In this document: in pieces, positions 1-6,881 of the stretch
How positions within the stretch are numbered: the first letter of the stretch is position 1
Layout: each line of letters starts with the position of its first letter
Assembly (NCBI GenBank): GCA_049609065.1
Contig: JBMYYE010000035.1
Span: 1 to 20,988, forward strand
From: JBMYYE01 sp049609065
GTDB taxonomy: Bacteria > Pseudomonadota > Alphaproteobacteria > Rhodobacterales > Rhodobacteraceae
DNA: 20,988 nt
Reading direction: 5' to 3'
The notes under the pieces: generated by a model
Told to the model about the DNA's origin: nothing
The model's database searches: none
Seen by the model: only the letters and a program-made list of their open reading frames with translations
Position numbers and translations under genes: made by a program

Positions 1-591
1 CCCATTCCCATGGGCAAAGATGAAACCATTTCCAAGAACCTTGAAAAACGCCGCGGCGATGATGTGGTGAAGGATGGTGATATCTTGAACATCGATGTGA
101 CCGTCATTGTTGATGGCTGGTTTGGCGACACGAGCCGCATGTATGTGGCCGGTAAACTCAACAAACGCGCCGAACGCCTTATTCAAATTACCCATGATGC
201 GCTTATGCTTGGGATTGAAGCCGCAAAGCCCGGCAATACATTTGGCGATATCGGAGCTGCCATCCAAAAATATGCGGAAAAACAGCGCTGCTCCGTTGTG
301 CGCGATTTTTGCGGCCATGGGCTTGGGCGGGTGTTTCATTCACCGCCAAATGTTCTGCATTACGGTCGCCCGGGATCTGGCCCAACTCTCGAAGAGGGGA
401 TGTTTTTCACAATTGAACCAATGCTTAACCTTGGCCGCCCTGAAGCCGAAGTCCTATCGGATGAGTGGACAGCCGTGACACGGGACAAATCGCTTTCTGC
501 GCAATTTGAACATTCCATCGGCGTCACTGCAAACGGGGCGGAAATTTTCACCCTATCACCTGCAGGTATTTTTCATCCAACCTATAAATAA
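1..591 (+). CDS. map: Type I methionine aminopeptidase (5' end cut by window edge)
   Basis: Removes the N-terminal methionine from nascent proteins in the cytosol, using a dinuclear metal centre. The frame is open to the first base of the window, so this is the C-terminal part and its start lies outside. The five metal ligands of the type I family are visible: Asp in NIDVTV, Asp in GDTSRM, His in GHGLGRVFH, Glu in FTIEPM and Glu in AQFEHS. The C-terminus ends at HPTYK, as I recall for Rhodobacterales homologues. One oddity: about 14 extra, mostly charged residues (roughly window residues 4-22, starting MGKDETISKN) sit between an IP dipeptide and VKDGDILNID, where the E. coli enzyme has the short linker GIPDDAKLLKDGD. 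The residue before IP is Pro rather than the usual Gly. Function is secure; the effect of the insertion is unknown. Confidence 0.95.
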   Translation, partial: PIPMGKDETISKNLEKRRGDDVVKDGDILNIDVTVIVDGWFGDTSRMYVAGKLNKRAERLIQITHDALMLGIEAAKPGNTFGDIGAAIQKYAEKQRCSVVRDFCGHGLGRVFHSPPNVLHYGRPGSGPTLEEGMFFTIEPMLNLGRPEAEVLSDEWTAVTRDKSLSAQFEHSIGVTANGAEIFTLSPAGIFHPTYK

Positions 592-620
592 GCACAGCTA
601 CCCCCCCGTGGGGAATAATA

Positions 621-644
621 TTCGCAATTCACCGCAGTTGCGAA
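621..644. promoter_or_regulatory. 7-bp inverted repeat in the map-dctP intergenic region
   Basis: TTCGCAA (621-627) and TTGCGAA (638-644) form a perfect inverted repeat with a 10-bp spacer, 30 bp after the map stop and about 170 bp before the binding-protein gene. The geometry could be a dimeric repressor operator or a weak hairpin. No T-run follows, so it is not a convincing terminator for map. The rest of 592-811 holds no ORF that I can support. It contains a small CCCC/GGGG hairpin at about 602-613, a CATCA/TGATG repeat near 760-772, and the Shine-Dalgarno AAGGGAG at 797-803. Confidence 0.3.
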
Positions 645-811
645 ATACGAGCGTTAAAACAAAGGCTTACCATAGGTAAACATTCCAAATTCCATATTTG
701 AACCTGTGTACTATTTGCACTCAGGTCCAATTGCCCATATTTATCGATCACTAACCCGCATCAGGTTGATGTGAGGTATGTAAATCAGGCTCGGCAAAGG
801 GAGTCCCGCCT

Positions 812-1846
812 ATGAAAATCTTATTGAAAACAGCTGCGATTGCGGCAACGACAGCAACGCTTGCGACAGGGGCTTTGGCACAAGAAGTAACACTGCGCTT
901 TCAACATTTCGTATCTCCGAAATCCGCGAACCCAACCTATTTCATGAAGCCTTGGGCAGATAAGATTGAAAAAGACTCCAATGGCCGCATCAAGGTTGAG
1001 CTCTATCCATTCATGCAACTGGGCGGCAAAGCCCCAAGCCAATACGACCTCATCCGTGATGGCGCGGTTGATGGTGGCTGGGTTATCCCCGCATATCAGC
1101 CCGGTCGCTTCCCCGAAGCAGAAGCCATGGAAATGCCGTTCATGGTGACAAAATCCGCCGAAGACGCGTCAAAGGCGGCTTGGGTTTTCACCCAAAAACA
1201 CCTGATGGATGACTTTAAAGATGTGAAGCTCATCTCTGCGCATATGCACGGGCGTGGCATCATTCACAAAAAAGGCCCTGCGGTCAAAACGATTGAAGAC
1301 CTCAACGGTTTGAAGCTTCGGGGGCCATCCCGCGCAGCTACGCTTTTGTTGAAAAAGCTCGGTGCAGCACCTGTTGGTATGCCGGTTCCTGCCTTTCCAG
1401 AAGCGCTTTCAAAAGGTGTTCTTGATGGCGGTGTGATTACATGGGAAATGTCCCCATCGTTGAAGTTGAACGAACTCACCGACAGTCACACGGATGTTGC
1501 AGGTGATAAATCGCTCTATAACCTTTATTTCATCTGGGCGATGAACAAGGCAAAATACGAAAGCCTTCCTGATGACCTTAAGGCTGTGATCGATGCGAAT
1601 TCAGGCTTCGCCGCCGCTGCTTGGTCGGGCCGCGCCCATGACACAGGCGATGTGGTTGGCCGTAAAGTGATGGCGGATGACGGCAATGAAATTGCGGAAT
1701 TGTCTGAGGAAGAAACGGCACGCATCCAAGCGCTCGGCAAAGAAGTAGAAGCCGAATGGGTGGCAGAAGTCACCAAACGTGGCCTTGATGGCGCGGGGCT
1801 TCTTTCTGATGCGAAGGCCGCGGTACAAGTGACCCGTTCAAAATAA
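812..1846 (+). CDS. TRAP transporter DctP-type substrate-binding protein (orphan)
   Basis: Periplasmic solute-binding protein of the DctP family (344 aa), which hands carboxylates or related anions to a TRAP permease. The start has the Shine-Dalgarno AAGGGAG eight bases upstream. Residues 1-23 are a typical Sec signal peptide (Lys-containing n-region, Ala/Thr-rich core, cleavage after ALA before QEVTLRF). The family arginine that clamps substrate carboxylates is probably R170 in NGLKLRGPSR, followed by the hinge-region segment PVPAFPEALSKGVLDGG. No DctQ or DctM membrane subunit lies beside it: map is upstream and convergent rsmD downstream. It must therefore pair with a permease encoded elsewhere or act as a sensor-type binding protein. 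The ligand cannot be read from the sequence. The gene is followed at once by an intrinsic terminator, which indicates a single-gene transcript. Confidence 0.9.
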   Translation: MKILLKTAAIAATTATLATGALAQEVTLRFQHFVSPKSANPTYFMKPWADKIEKDSNGRIKVELYPFMQLGGKAPSQYDLIRDGAVDGGWVIPAYQPGRFPEAEAMEMPFMVTKSAEDASKAAWVFTQKHLMDDFKDVKLISAHMHGRGIIHKKGPAVKTIEDLNGLKLRGPSRAATLLLKKLGAAPVGMPVPAFPEALSKGVLDGGVITWEMSPSLKLNELTDSHTDVAGDKSLYNLYFIWAMNKAKYESLPDDLKAVIDANSGFAAAAWSGRAHDTGDVVGRKVMADDGNEIAELSEEETARIQALGKEVEAEWVAEVTKRGLDGAGLLSDAKAAVQVTRSK

Positions 1847-1856
1847 AAATGTGGCT

Positions 1857-1892
1857 CTAAGGCTGCCGAAATGGCGGCCTTAGCGTTTTTTT
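1857..1892 (+). terminator. Intrinsic terminator of the dctP-type gene, overlapping the rsmD stop
   Basis: The left arm CTAAGGCTGCC (1857-1867) pairs with GGCGGCCTTAG (1873-1883) around a GAAAT loop: 11 bp with one G-U pair. Seven T residues follow (1886-1892). The right arm contains the complement of the rsmD TAA stop codon (1880-1882), so the + strand terminator is partly built from rsmD coding DNA. The T-run lies on the + side, so it works best for the binding-protein transcript. Confidence 0.85.
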
Positions 1893-2440
1893 AGGATCGT
1901 GATATGGGTGTCCCCATATTTGCGATTATCGGTTTTTTCAAACCCCACAGGCGCGATTTTTTGATCGCGATCTTCCCAGACAATTACCGCAGCATCATTG
2001 AGCCACCCGCCATCTATTAAGCGGCGCAACGCCTGTCCCCCCATGCGTTTACCATAAGGCGGATCCATAAAGATTAGGTCATATCCCCCCGTGGATGACG
2101 GAGGCAAAAGCAGCGCATCGGCATCAATCACCGCCACCTGTGACGTCACACCTAAAAGCGCAATATTCTTTTTCAAAAGCCCCCGCGCAACTGACCCATT
2201 TTCGACAAAACCGACCTCTGTCGCACCACGTGACAGCGCCTCAAGCCCCAATGCGCCTGTGCCTGCATACACGTCCAACACACGTTTACCTGCGATCGGA
2301 TTGCCATAACGCCCGCCTAGCAATACATTAAACAGGTTTTCGCGCACACGGTCGGTGGTCGGACGCAGATGCGCACGCGCATCCCCTTGCCCCACATCGG
2401 TAAGGGTTTTTCCCCGAAACTGCCCCGCAACGATCCGCAT
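1880..2440 (-). CDS. rsmD: 16S rRNA (guanine966-N2)-methyltransferase RsmD
   Basis: S-adenosylmethionine-dependent enzyme that methylates G966 of 16S rRNA during 30S assembly (186 aa, normal family length). It has the conserved N-terminal RPTTDRVRENLFN (residues 26-38), the SAM-binding motif I LDVYAGTGALGLEAL (55-69), and the catalytic DPPYG (126-130) typical of N2-guanine methyltransferases. The ATG overlaps the TAA stop of the upstream flavoprotein gene (TAATG), so the two are likely translationally coupled. Its own stop codon lies inside the terminator of the convergent binding-protein gene. The assignment is strong; the target G966 comes from family knowledge. Confidence 0.95.
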   Translation of the reverse strand: MRIVAGQFRGKTLTDVGQGDARAHLRPTTDRVRENLFNVLLGGRYGNPIAGKRVLDVYAGTGALGLEALSRGATEVGFVENGSVARGLLKKNIALLGVTSQVAVIDADALLLPPSSTGGYDLIFMDPPYGKRMGGQALRRLIDGGWLNDAAVIVWEDRDQKIAPVGFEKTDNRKYGDTHITILKKR

Positions 2441-3645
2441 TAGAGCAATGACTTCAAATCAAGGTCAGGATCTGCGAGCGCCGCTTTGTCCACGGTTTTG
2501 CCCGCCTCGATCATGCGCTTTGCCACCATATAGGTGCGCGGTTCGTTCATCGCATCCACCGCGAGCAATTCGTCACCTTTAAAATACCAATTGGACTGCG
2601 CATGATCCGCCGCGCCTTTGCGCACAACAACATCATCATAGCCCGTGTTCAATCCAGCAATTTGAAGCCGCACATCATATTGATCAGACCAAAACCATGG
2701 TTTCGCGACATAGTCTTTCTTGGCCCCAAGGATGTTTTCCGCAACGATTTCGGCTTGGTCAATTGCGTTTGGCACACTTTCAAGCCGCACGCGGGATCCA
2801 CGATAGGGAAAAGACGCGCAGTCCCCCGCCGACCAAATAGACGGATCAGAGGTTTGCCCAAATGCATCCGTTTTGATGCCATTTTCCAATGTTAGACCCG
2901 CTTTTTCCGCCAATACCTGCCCTGGCGTGACCCCGACGCCCACGACAACAAAGTCCACAGCGAGCAGCGTTCCATCGCTCAGCTCAGCCCCTGTTACATG
3001 GTCCTCACCAATTAAAGTAGAAAGCCCCGTGCCTTCGCGAATATCAACGCCATTGGCCACATGCACATCACGGAAAAAATCGGATGTTTCTTTTGCAGCA
3101 ACCCGTTCTAAGATCCGGTCCGCCATTTCAACAAGCGTCACCTTAAGACCCTTTTTCGCGGCAACCGCCGCTGCTTCGAGGCCAATATACCCACCACCTA
3201 CAATCAAAACATGTTTGCCTTCGGTGATCTCATTTGACAGCGCATCGGCATCCTCAAGGCTGCGCATCACATGCACGCCTTTCAAATCTCCGCCAATTTT
3301 TGCAGGCAGTCGGTTGGGCGCGGAGCCCGTCGCCAAGACAAGCGCATCATAGTCAACGAATTGACCACCAAATTCGACCCGCTTTGCGGCCGTATCGATC
3401 GTGTCAACTTTTGTATCAAGCATAAGCGTGATGTCATTGTCGTCGTAATAGGATCGTGGCCGCAGGAACATCCGCTCCAACGCCATATCCCCCAAAAGAT
3501 ATGCCTTAGACAGAGGCGGCCGTTGATACGGAATATTCTTTTCCGCGCCAATCATGGTGATCTGCCCATCAAATCCTAGGTTTCGCAGCTTCGACACACA
3601 GGCTGATCCCGCCTGCCCAGCGCCAATTACGACAATATGCTTCAT
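2440..3645 (-). CDS. FAD/NAD-dependent ferredoxin (or rubredoxin) reductase-type oxidoreductase
   Basis: Cytosolic flavoprotein (401 aa) of the putidaredoxin/rhodocoxin reductase group, which passes electrons from NAD(P)H through FAD to a small iron-sulfur protein. Motifs in order: FAD-binding GAGQAG (residues 8-13), YQRPPLSKAYL (40-50), ATGSAPNRLP (105-114), NAD-binding GGGYIGLEAAA (150-160), second FAD motif WSAGDCA (271-277), and the C-terminal signature PWFWSDQYD (316-324). I chose the ATG at 3645 rather than the in-frame TTG at 3648, because GAGG sits seven bases before the ATG and too close to the TTG. No ferredoxin or P450 gene is adjacent, so the electron partner is unknown. The gene overlaps rsmD and is divergent from a peroxiredoxin, with an inverted repeat between them. 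Confidence 0.9.
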   Translation of the reverse strand: MKHIVVIGAGQAGSACVSKLRNLGFDGQITMIGAEKNIPYQRPPLSKAYLLGDMALERMFLRPRSYYDDNDITLMLDTKVDTIDTAAKRVEFGGQFVDYDALVLATGSAPNRLPAKIGGDLKGVHVMRSLEDADALSNEITEGKHVLIVGGGYIGLEAAAVAAKKGLKVTLVEMADRILERVAAKETSDFFRDVHVANGVDIREGTGLSTLIGEDHVTGAELSDGTLLAVDFVVVGVGVTPGQVLAEKAGLTLENGIKTDAFGQTSDPSIWSAGDCASFPYRGSRVRLESVPNAIDQAEIVAENILGAKKDYVAKPWFWSDQYDVRLQIAGLNTGYDDVVVRKGAADHAQSNWYFKGDELLAVDAMNEPRTYMVAKRMIEAGKTVDKAALADPDLDLKSLL

Positions 3646-3660
3646 CAACCTGCCTCTTTC

Positions 3661-3686
3661 TTGCTATCCTATCTGAGACATAGCAA
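3661..3686. promoter_or_regulatory. Inverted repeat between divergent flavoprotein and peroxiredoxin genes
   Basis: TTGCTAT (3661-3667) and ATAGCAA (3680-3686) form a perfect 7-bp inverted repeat with a 12-bp spacer in the 73-bp divergent promoter region. A second CTAT at 3669-3672 lies exactly seven bases before ATAG at 3680-3683. That CTAT-N7-ATAG arrangement matches the centre of the OxyR four-quartet pattern, but the outer quartets are missing. The position suits an operator shared by two redox genes. The regulator's identity is inference only. Confidence 0.35.
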
Positions 3687-3718
3687 CTTCACCCACCAAA
3701 TCAACAAAGGAACACCGC

Positions 3719-4204
3719 ATGAAAAAGACGGTCAACGACAAAATCCCAAACGAAACCGTATATATCTTAGGCAACCAAGGCCCTGAGGCCATCGCGCTCA
3801 GCGATCATTGCGCCGGTAAAAAGGTTGTTATCTTTGCGTTACCTGGAGCCTACACCCCGACATGCCATTCCGCACATGTGCCCAGTTTCATCGCGTCTAA
3901 GGATGAATTGGCGGCAAAAGGCATTGATGAAATCATCTGCCTTTCTGTCAATGATCCGTTTGTCATGGGGGCGTGGGGGCGTGAAACAGGCGCAACCGAT
4001 GCAGGCATCTTGATGGCGGGCGATGCACTCGGTGCCTTTACCAAAGAAATGGGCATGAATTTTGATGCACCGCCAGCGGGGCTCATGGGGCGGTCAAATC
4101 GCTATGCCATGGTGGTCAATGATGGGGTGATCGAAATTTTACAAGAAGACGCACCGGGCGCCTGTGCGATGTCCACAGGCAACGGTATTTTAGACGCTCT
4201 ATAA
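3719..4204 (+). CDS. Peroxiredoxin, Prx5 type
   Basis: Thiol peroxidase that reduces hydrogen peroxide and alkyl hydroperoxides (161 aa, the length of a Prx5 protein lacking a fused glutaredoxin domain). The peroxidatic cysteine is C49 in PGAYTPTCHSAHVP. A second cysteine, C149 in GACAMSTGNG near the C-terminus, occupies roughly the place of the resolving cysteine of human Prx5, so an atypical 2-Cys mechanism is plausible. The start has AAGGA eight bases upstream. The gene is divergent from a ferredoxin-reductase-type flavoprotein, which hints at coordinated redox control. A bidirectional terminator separates it from the convergent DUF2853 gene. The reductant (glutathione, thioredoxin or glutaredoxin) cannot be told from sequence. 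Confidence 0.92.
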   Translation: MKKTVNDKIPNETVYILGNQGPEAIALSDHCAGKKVVIFALPGAYTPTCHSAHVPSFIASKDELAAKGIDEIICLSVNDPFVMGAWGRETGATDAGILMAGDALGAFTKEMGMNFDAPPAGLMGRSNRYAMVVNDGVIEILQEDAPGACAMSTGNGILDAL

Positions 4205-4209
4205 ACGAA

Positions 4210-4236
4210 AAAGCCCCGCTCAATTGGCGGGGCTTT
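4210..4236. terminator. Bidirectional terminator between peroxiredoxin and DUF2853 genes
   Basis: AAAGCCCCGC (4210-4219) pairs perfectly with GCGGGGCTTT (4227-4236) around a TCAATTG loop. On the - strand the stem is followed by CTTTTTCG, a good U-tract for the DUF2853 transcript. On + it is followed by a shorter TTTAAC. Its position between two convergent stop codons (4204 and 4253) fits a shared terminator. Confidence 0.85.
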
Positions 4237-4252
4237 AACAGATTGAGACGGC

Positions 4253-4594
4253 TTAACCGTATACGGCTTCTTTGCCGAAATGTTTTGTAAGCATATAGTA
4301 AACCACAGCGCGGTATTTGTTGCGCTCAGAGCGGCCATAGGTTTCGATCACGGAGTTGATCGCATCCATCAATTGTGGACCATCTGCAAGGCCGAGCTTC
4401 TTGATCAAGAAGTTGTTTTTCACAGTTTCAAGTTCGCTCTCTTGTGTCGCAGCAACAGTAGACGCGTCATCATTATAGATCGCAGGACCACAGCCGATTG
4501 TGACTTTAGTCAAGAGGTCCATATCTGGCGTCATGCCGCATTTGTTTTTTAGATCGTCTGCATATTTGGCGATTAAATCGTCGCGTTTACCCAT
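4253..4594 (-). CDS. DUF2853 family protein
   Basis: Small soluble protein (113 aa) that I recognise as DUF2853, a helical family of unknown function found mainly in Alphaproteobacteria. The start ATG at 4594 (MGKRDDLIAKYADDLKNK) has GGAG seven bases upstream. The frame is open further upstream, but that extension is Cys-rich, unlike the family and without a ribosome site, so I excluded it. The protein is charged at the N-terminus and has a middle segment TKVTIGCGPAIYNDDASTVA. Its C-terminal half (residues about 70-113) looks helical and ends YRAVVYYMLTKHFGKE. No catalytic motif or signal peptide is apparent. It lies downstream of the HD hydrolase on the same strand, 141 bp away, with a weak terminator-like hairpin between them. 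Function unknown. Confidence 0.88.
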   Translation of the reverse strand: MGKRDDLIAKYADDLKNKCGMTPDMDLLTKVTIGCGPAIYNDDASTVAATQESELETVKNNFLIKKLGLADGPQLMDAINSVIETYGRSERNKYRAVVYYMLTKHFGKEAVYG

Positions 4595-4715
4595 AATATT
4601 CTCCAGCATGGTGTGTTGGCCAATTGGCGCTGACCACACGATAACCTGTCCACCGCAAAGCACAAAGGGAAAAATGTCGCCGCATTCCCCGCAGCAATTA
4701 TGCGCCGCGCGCCCC

Positions 4716-4735
4716 AAAAAAACGTTAACCCGTTT
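4716..4735 (-). terminator. Weak terminator-like hairpin after the HD hydrolase gene
   Basis: On the - strand, AAACG and CGTTT (4731-4735 and 4720-4724) pair around a GGTTAA loop. The T-run continues to 4716, giving seven T residues in a row counting those in the stem. The hairpin starts directly after the TAG stop at 4736. A 5-bp stem is short, so efficiency is doubtful. Confidence 0.35.
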
Positions 4736-5326
4736 CTACATTTGTGACAAAAGAACCTCGTGGCGCGCGACGAAATCCTGTCGCACGAACACTGGTGCCC
4801 GCAACACAATTTTAAAATGCTCTTCGATCTCTGGTGGCAAAATTCCGAAATACTTATCCGCTTCATTTCGTGAGAACCCAGCAATTTGAACTGCTTCTAA
4901 CCACGCCGAAATTCGATCCGCCTTTTTAATCGCTTTTTTAATCTGAATGGGTAGCGCCGCAGGTAAACCGAACCGAATATGGATGGCTGATGTCAAACGT
5001 TGATCTAGAAGTTCATAGTCATTTCCCACCGCTGCTTTCACAGGTGAAATCATGTCGCCGATCACATATTCAGGTGCATCATGCAAAAGCGCCGCCAATT
5101 TCCATTTTGTCGGAGCCTTCGGGTTGAGATGGCAAAAAATTGCCTCCACCAGTAAGGAATGCTCCGCTACTGAATACGCAAAATCACCACTTGTTTGCCC
5201 ATTCCAACGCGCCACAAAGGCCAGCCCATGGGCGATGTCTTCGATCTCAATATCCATTGGCGTCGGATCCAAAAGATCCAATCGCCGTCCTGATAACATT
5301 CTCTGCCATGCCCGTGCCTGTTTCAT
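4736..5326 (-). CDS. HD-domain metal-dependent phosphohydrolase (YfbR-like)
   Basis: Soluble 196-aa HD-superfamily protein, likely a metal-dependent nucleotide or phosphate-ester hydrolase like E. coli YfbR (a 5'-deoxyribonucleotidase). Candidate metal ligands: H33 (IAHGLAF) or H56 (VAEHSLL), the HD pair H82-D83 in LLHDAPEYVIGD, and the late Asp D137 in KKADRISAW. I chose ATG 5326 (MKQARAWQRML) because TTGAGG lies five bases upstream and homologues as I recall start here. The longer form from 5341 adds five residues and has only an A-run before it. The gene is divergent from ahcY. The substrate is not predictable; the link to YfbR rests on the HD layout rather than close similarity. Confidence 0.85.
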   Translation of the reverse strand: MKQARAWQRMLSGRRLDLLDPTPMDIEIEDIAHGLAFVARWNGQTSGDFAYSVAEHSLLVEAIFCHLNPKAPTKWKLAALLHDAPEYVIGDMISPVKAAVGNDYELLDQRLTSAIHIRFGLPAALPIQIKKAIKKADRISAWLEAVQIAGFSRNEADKYFGILPPEIEEHFKIVLRAPVFVRQDFVARHEVLLSQM

Positions 5327-5344
5327 AAAAACCTCAATCATTTT

Positions 5345-5362
5345 TTCGAAACTATCTTCGAA
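5345..5362. promoter_or_regulatory. Tandem TTCGAA palindromes between HD hydrolase and ahcY
   Basis: Two TTCGAA hexamers (5345-5350 and 5357-5362) are spaced 12 bp apart in the divergent region upstream of ahcY, followed by a small CTCG/CGAG hairpin at about 5366-5380. Spacing of about one helical turn is compatible with a dimer-binding operator for either gene. I do not recognise a known SAH or SAM riboswitch in this 91-bp leader. The ahcY Shine-Dalgarno AGGAG sits seven bases before its ATG. Confidence 0.25.
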
Positions 5363-5432
5363 TTCTCTCGTGTTGTCGAGCTAGCAATCTCATGATATTG
5401 GACCGTAAACATATTTCAATAGGAGCCAAATT

Positions 5433-6824
5433 ATGGCGAATGACTACATTGTAAAAGACATCTCTCTTGCCGAATTTGGCCGCAAAGAGTTGGACATCGC
5501 GGAAACTGAAATGCCCGGTCTTATGGCTATTCGCGCCGAATATGGCGACGCGAAACCGCTTGCTGGATCCCGCATTGTTGGATCTTTGCACATGACCATC
5601 CAAACGGCCGTTTTGATCGAAACATTGGTCTATTTGGGTGCGGATGTGCGTTGGGCCTCTTGCAACATCTTCTCAACCCAAGATCACGCAGCCGCCGCAA
5701 TTGCGGCAGGCGGCACACCAGTTTTCGCAATCAAAGGGCAAACCCTTGAAGAGCATTGGGATTATCTCGACAAATCATTTATGTTCCCAGAAGGTCCAAA
5801 CTTGATCTTGGACGATGGCGGCGACGCAACGCTCTATATCTTGCTTGGTGCACGCGTTGAAAACGGTGAAACGGACCTCATCGAAACGCCAACTTCTGAA
5901 GAAGAAGTGGCTGTATTCGCGCAAATCAAAAAACGCATGGCCGCAACACCGGGTTGGTTCACAAAAATGCGCGCGCAAATCCAAGGCGTATCCGAGGAAA
6001 CAACAACAGGTGTGCATCGCTTGTATGAGCTCGTGAAAAACGGCCAGCTTCCGTTCCCAGCAATCAACGTGAATGATTCCGTAACCAAGTCAAAATTCGA
6101 CAATAAATACGGTTGTAAAGAAAGCCTCGTTGATGGCATCCGCCGCGCGACTGACACAATGATGGCGGGTAAAGTTGCTGTTGTTTGTGGTTACGGCGAT
6201 GTTGGTAAAGGCTCCGCCGCATCCTTGGCGGGTGCTGGTGCACGTGTGAAAGTGACCGAAGTCGATCCGATCTGTGCGCTTCAAGCAGCAATGGACGGGT
6301 TCGAAGTTGTAACACTTGAGGACGCCATTGAAACGGCCGACCTTTTCATCACGACCACAGGCAACAAAGATGTCATTCGCATCGAACATATGCGCGCGAT
6401 GAAAGACATGGCAATCGTGGGCAATATCGGCCATTTCGACAATGAAATCCAAGTTGCCAGCCTCAAAAACCACAAATGGACCAACATCAAAGACCAAGTG
6501 GACATGATCGAAATGCCGTCTGGCAACCGTATCATCCTCTTGTCTGAAGGCCGTTTGTTGAACCTTGGCAACGCGACAGGCCACCCATCCTTCGTGATGT
6601 CCGCCTCTTTCACCAACCAAGTTTTGGCGCAAATCGAACTTTGGACCAAAGGCGATGAGTACAAAAACGACGTCTATATTCTTCCAAAGCATTTGGATGA
6701 AAAAGTGGCGCGTTTGCACCTCGATCGTATTGGTGTGAAGCTTTCAAAATTGGACCAAGAACAAGCCGACTACATCGGCGTGTCCACCGAAGGTCCATTT
6801 AAGCCAGAGCATTATCGCTACTAA
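5433..6824 (+). CDS. ahcY: S-adenosylhomocysteine hydrolase (adenosylhomocysteinase)
   Basis: Converts S-adenosylhomocysteine to homocysteine and adenosine with bound NAD+, relieving product inhibition of methyltransferases and feeding the methionine cycle. The protein has 463 aa. Signature segments: SCNIFSTQDHAAAAI (residues 76-90), NVNDSVTKSKFDN (212-224, with the active-site Lys and Asp), NAD Rossmann motif GYGDVGKG (253-260), TTTGNKDVI, and the C-terminal PFKPEHYRY, whose Lys-Tyr tail reaches into the neighbouring subunit. It carries the extra loop of about 40 residues (roughly 145-180) common in proteobacterial and plant enzymes. AGGAG lies seven bases before the ATG. The gene stands alone on its strand, divergent from the HD hydrolase and followed by a strong terminator. 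Confidence 0.98.
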   Translation: MANDYIVKDISLAEFGRKELDIAETEMPGLMAIRAEYGDAKPLAGSRIVGSLHMTIQTAVLIETLVYLGADVRWASCNIFSTQDHAAAAIAAGGTPVFAIKGQTLEEHWDYLDKSFMFPEGPNLILDDGGDATLYILLGARVENGETDLIETPTSEEEVAVFAQIKKRMAATPGWFTKMRAQIQGVSEETTTGVHRLYELVKNGQLPFPAINVNDSVTKSKFDNKYGCKESLVDGIRRATDTMMAGKVAVVCGYGDVGKGSAASLAGAGARVKVTEVDPICALQAAMDGFEVVTLEDAIETADLFITTTGNKDVIRIEHMRAMKDMAIVGNIGHFDNEIQVASLKNHKWTNIKDQVDMIEMPSGNRIILLSEGRLLNLGNATGHPSFVMSASFTNQVLAQIELWTKGDEYKNDVYILPKHLDEKVARLHLDRIGVKLSKLDQEQADYIGVSTEGPFKPEHYRY

Positions 6825-6846
6825 TTCGCTTTAAGAGAGCCTATTT

Positions 6847-6880
6847 ATCGCCGCCCCTTCGGGCGGCGATTTGCGTTTGG
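6847..6880 (+). terminator. Intrinsic terminator of ahcY
   Basis: ATCGCCGCCC (6847-6856) pairs perfectly with GGGCGGCGAT (6861-6870) around a CTTC loop, followed by TTTGCGTTT. The T-tract is interrupted, but the 10-bp GC-rich stem is strong. It lies between the convergent ahcY and glycerate kinase stop codons. Confidence 0.75.
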
Positions 6881-6881
6881 G

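Noticed and set aside
4619..4628. Palindrome GCCAATTGGC upstream of the DUF2853 gene as an operator.
   Set aside because: Short palindromes of this size are expected by chance, and no promoter geometry supports it.
4595..4717. N-terminal extension of the DUF2853 protein with a CCGEC cysteine cluster that looks metal-binding.
   Set aside because: GGAG before ATG 4594 and the family start support the short form; the extension is probably just open intergenic sequence.
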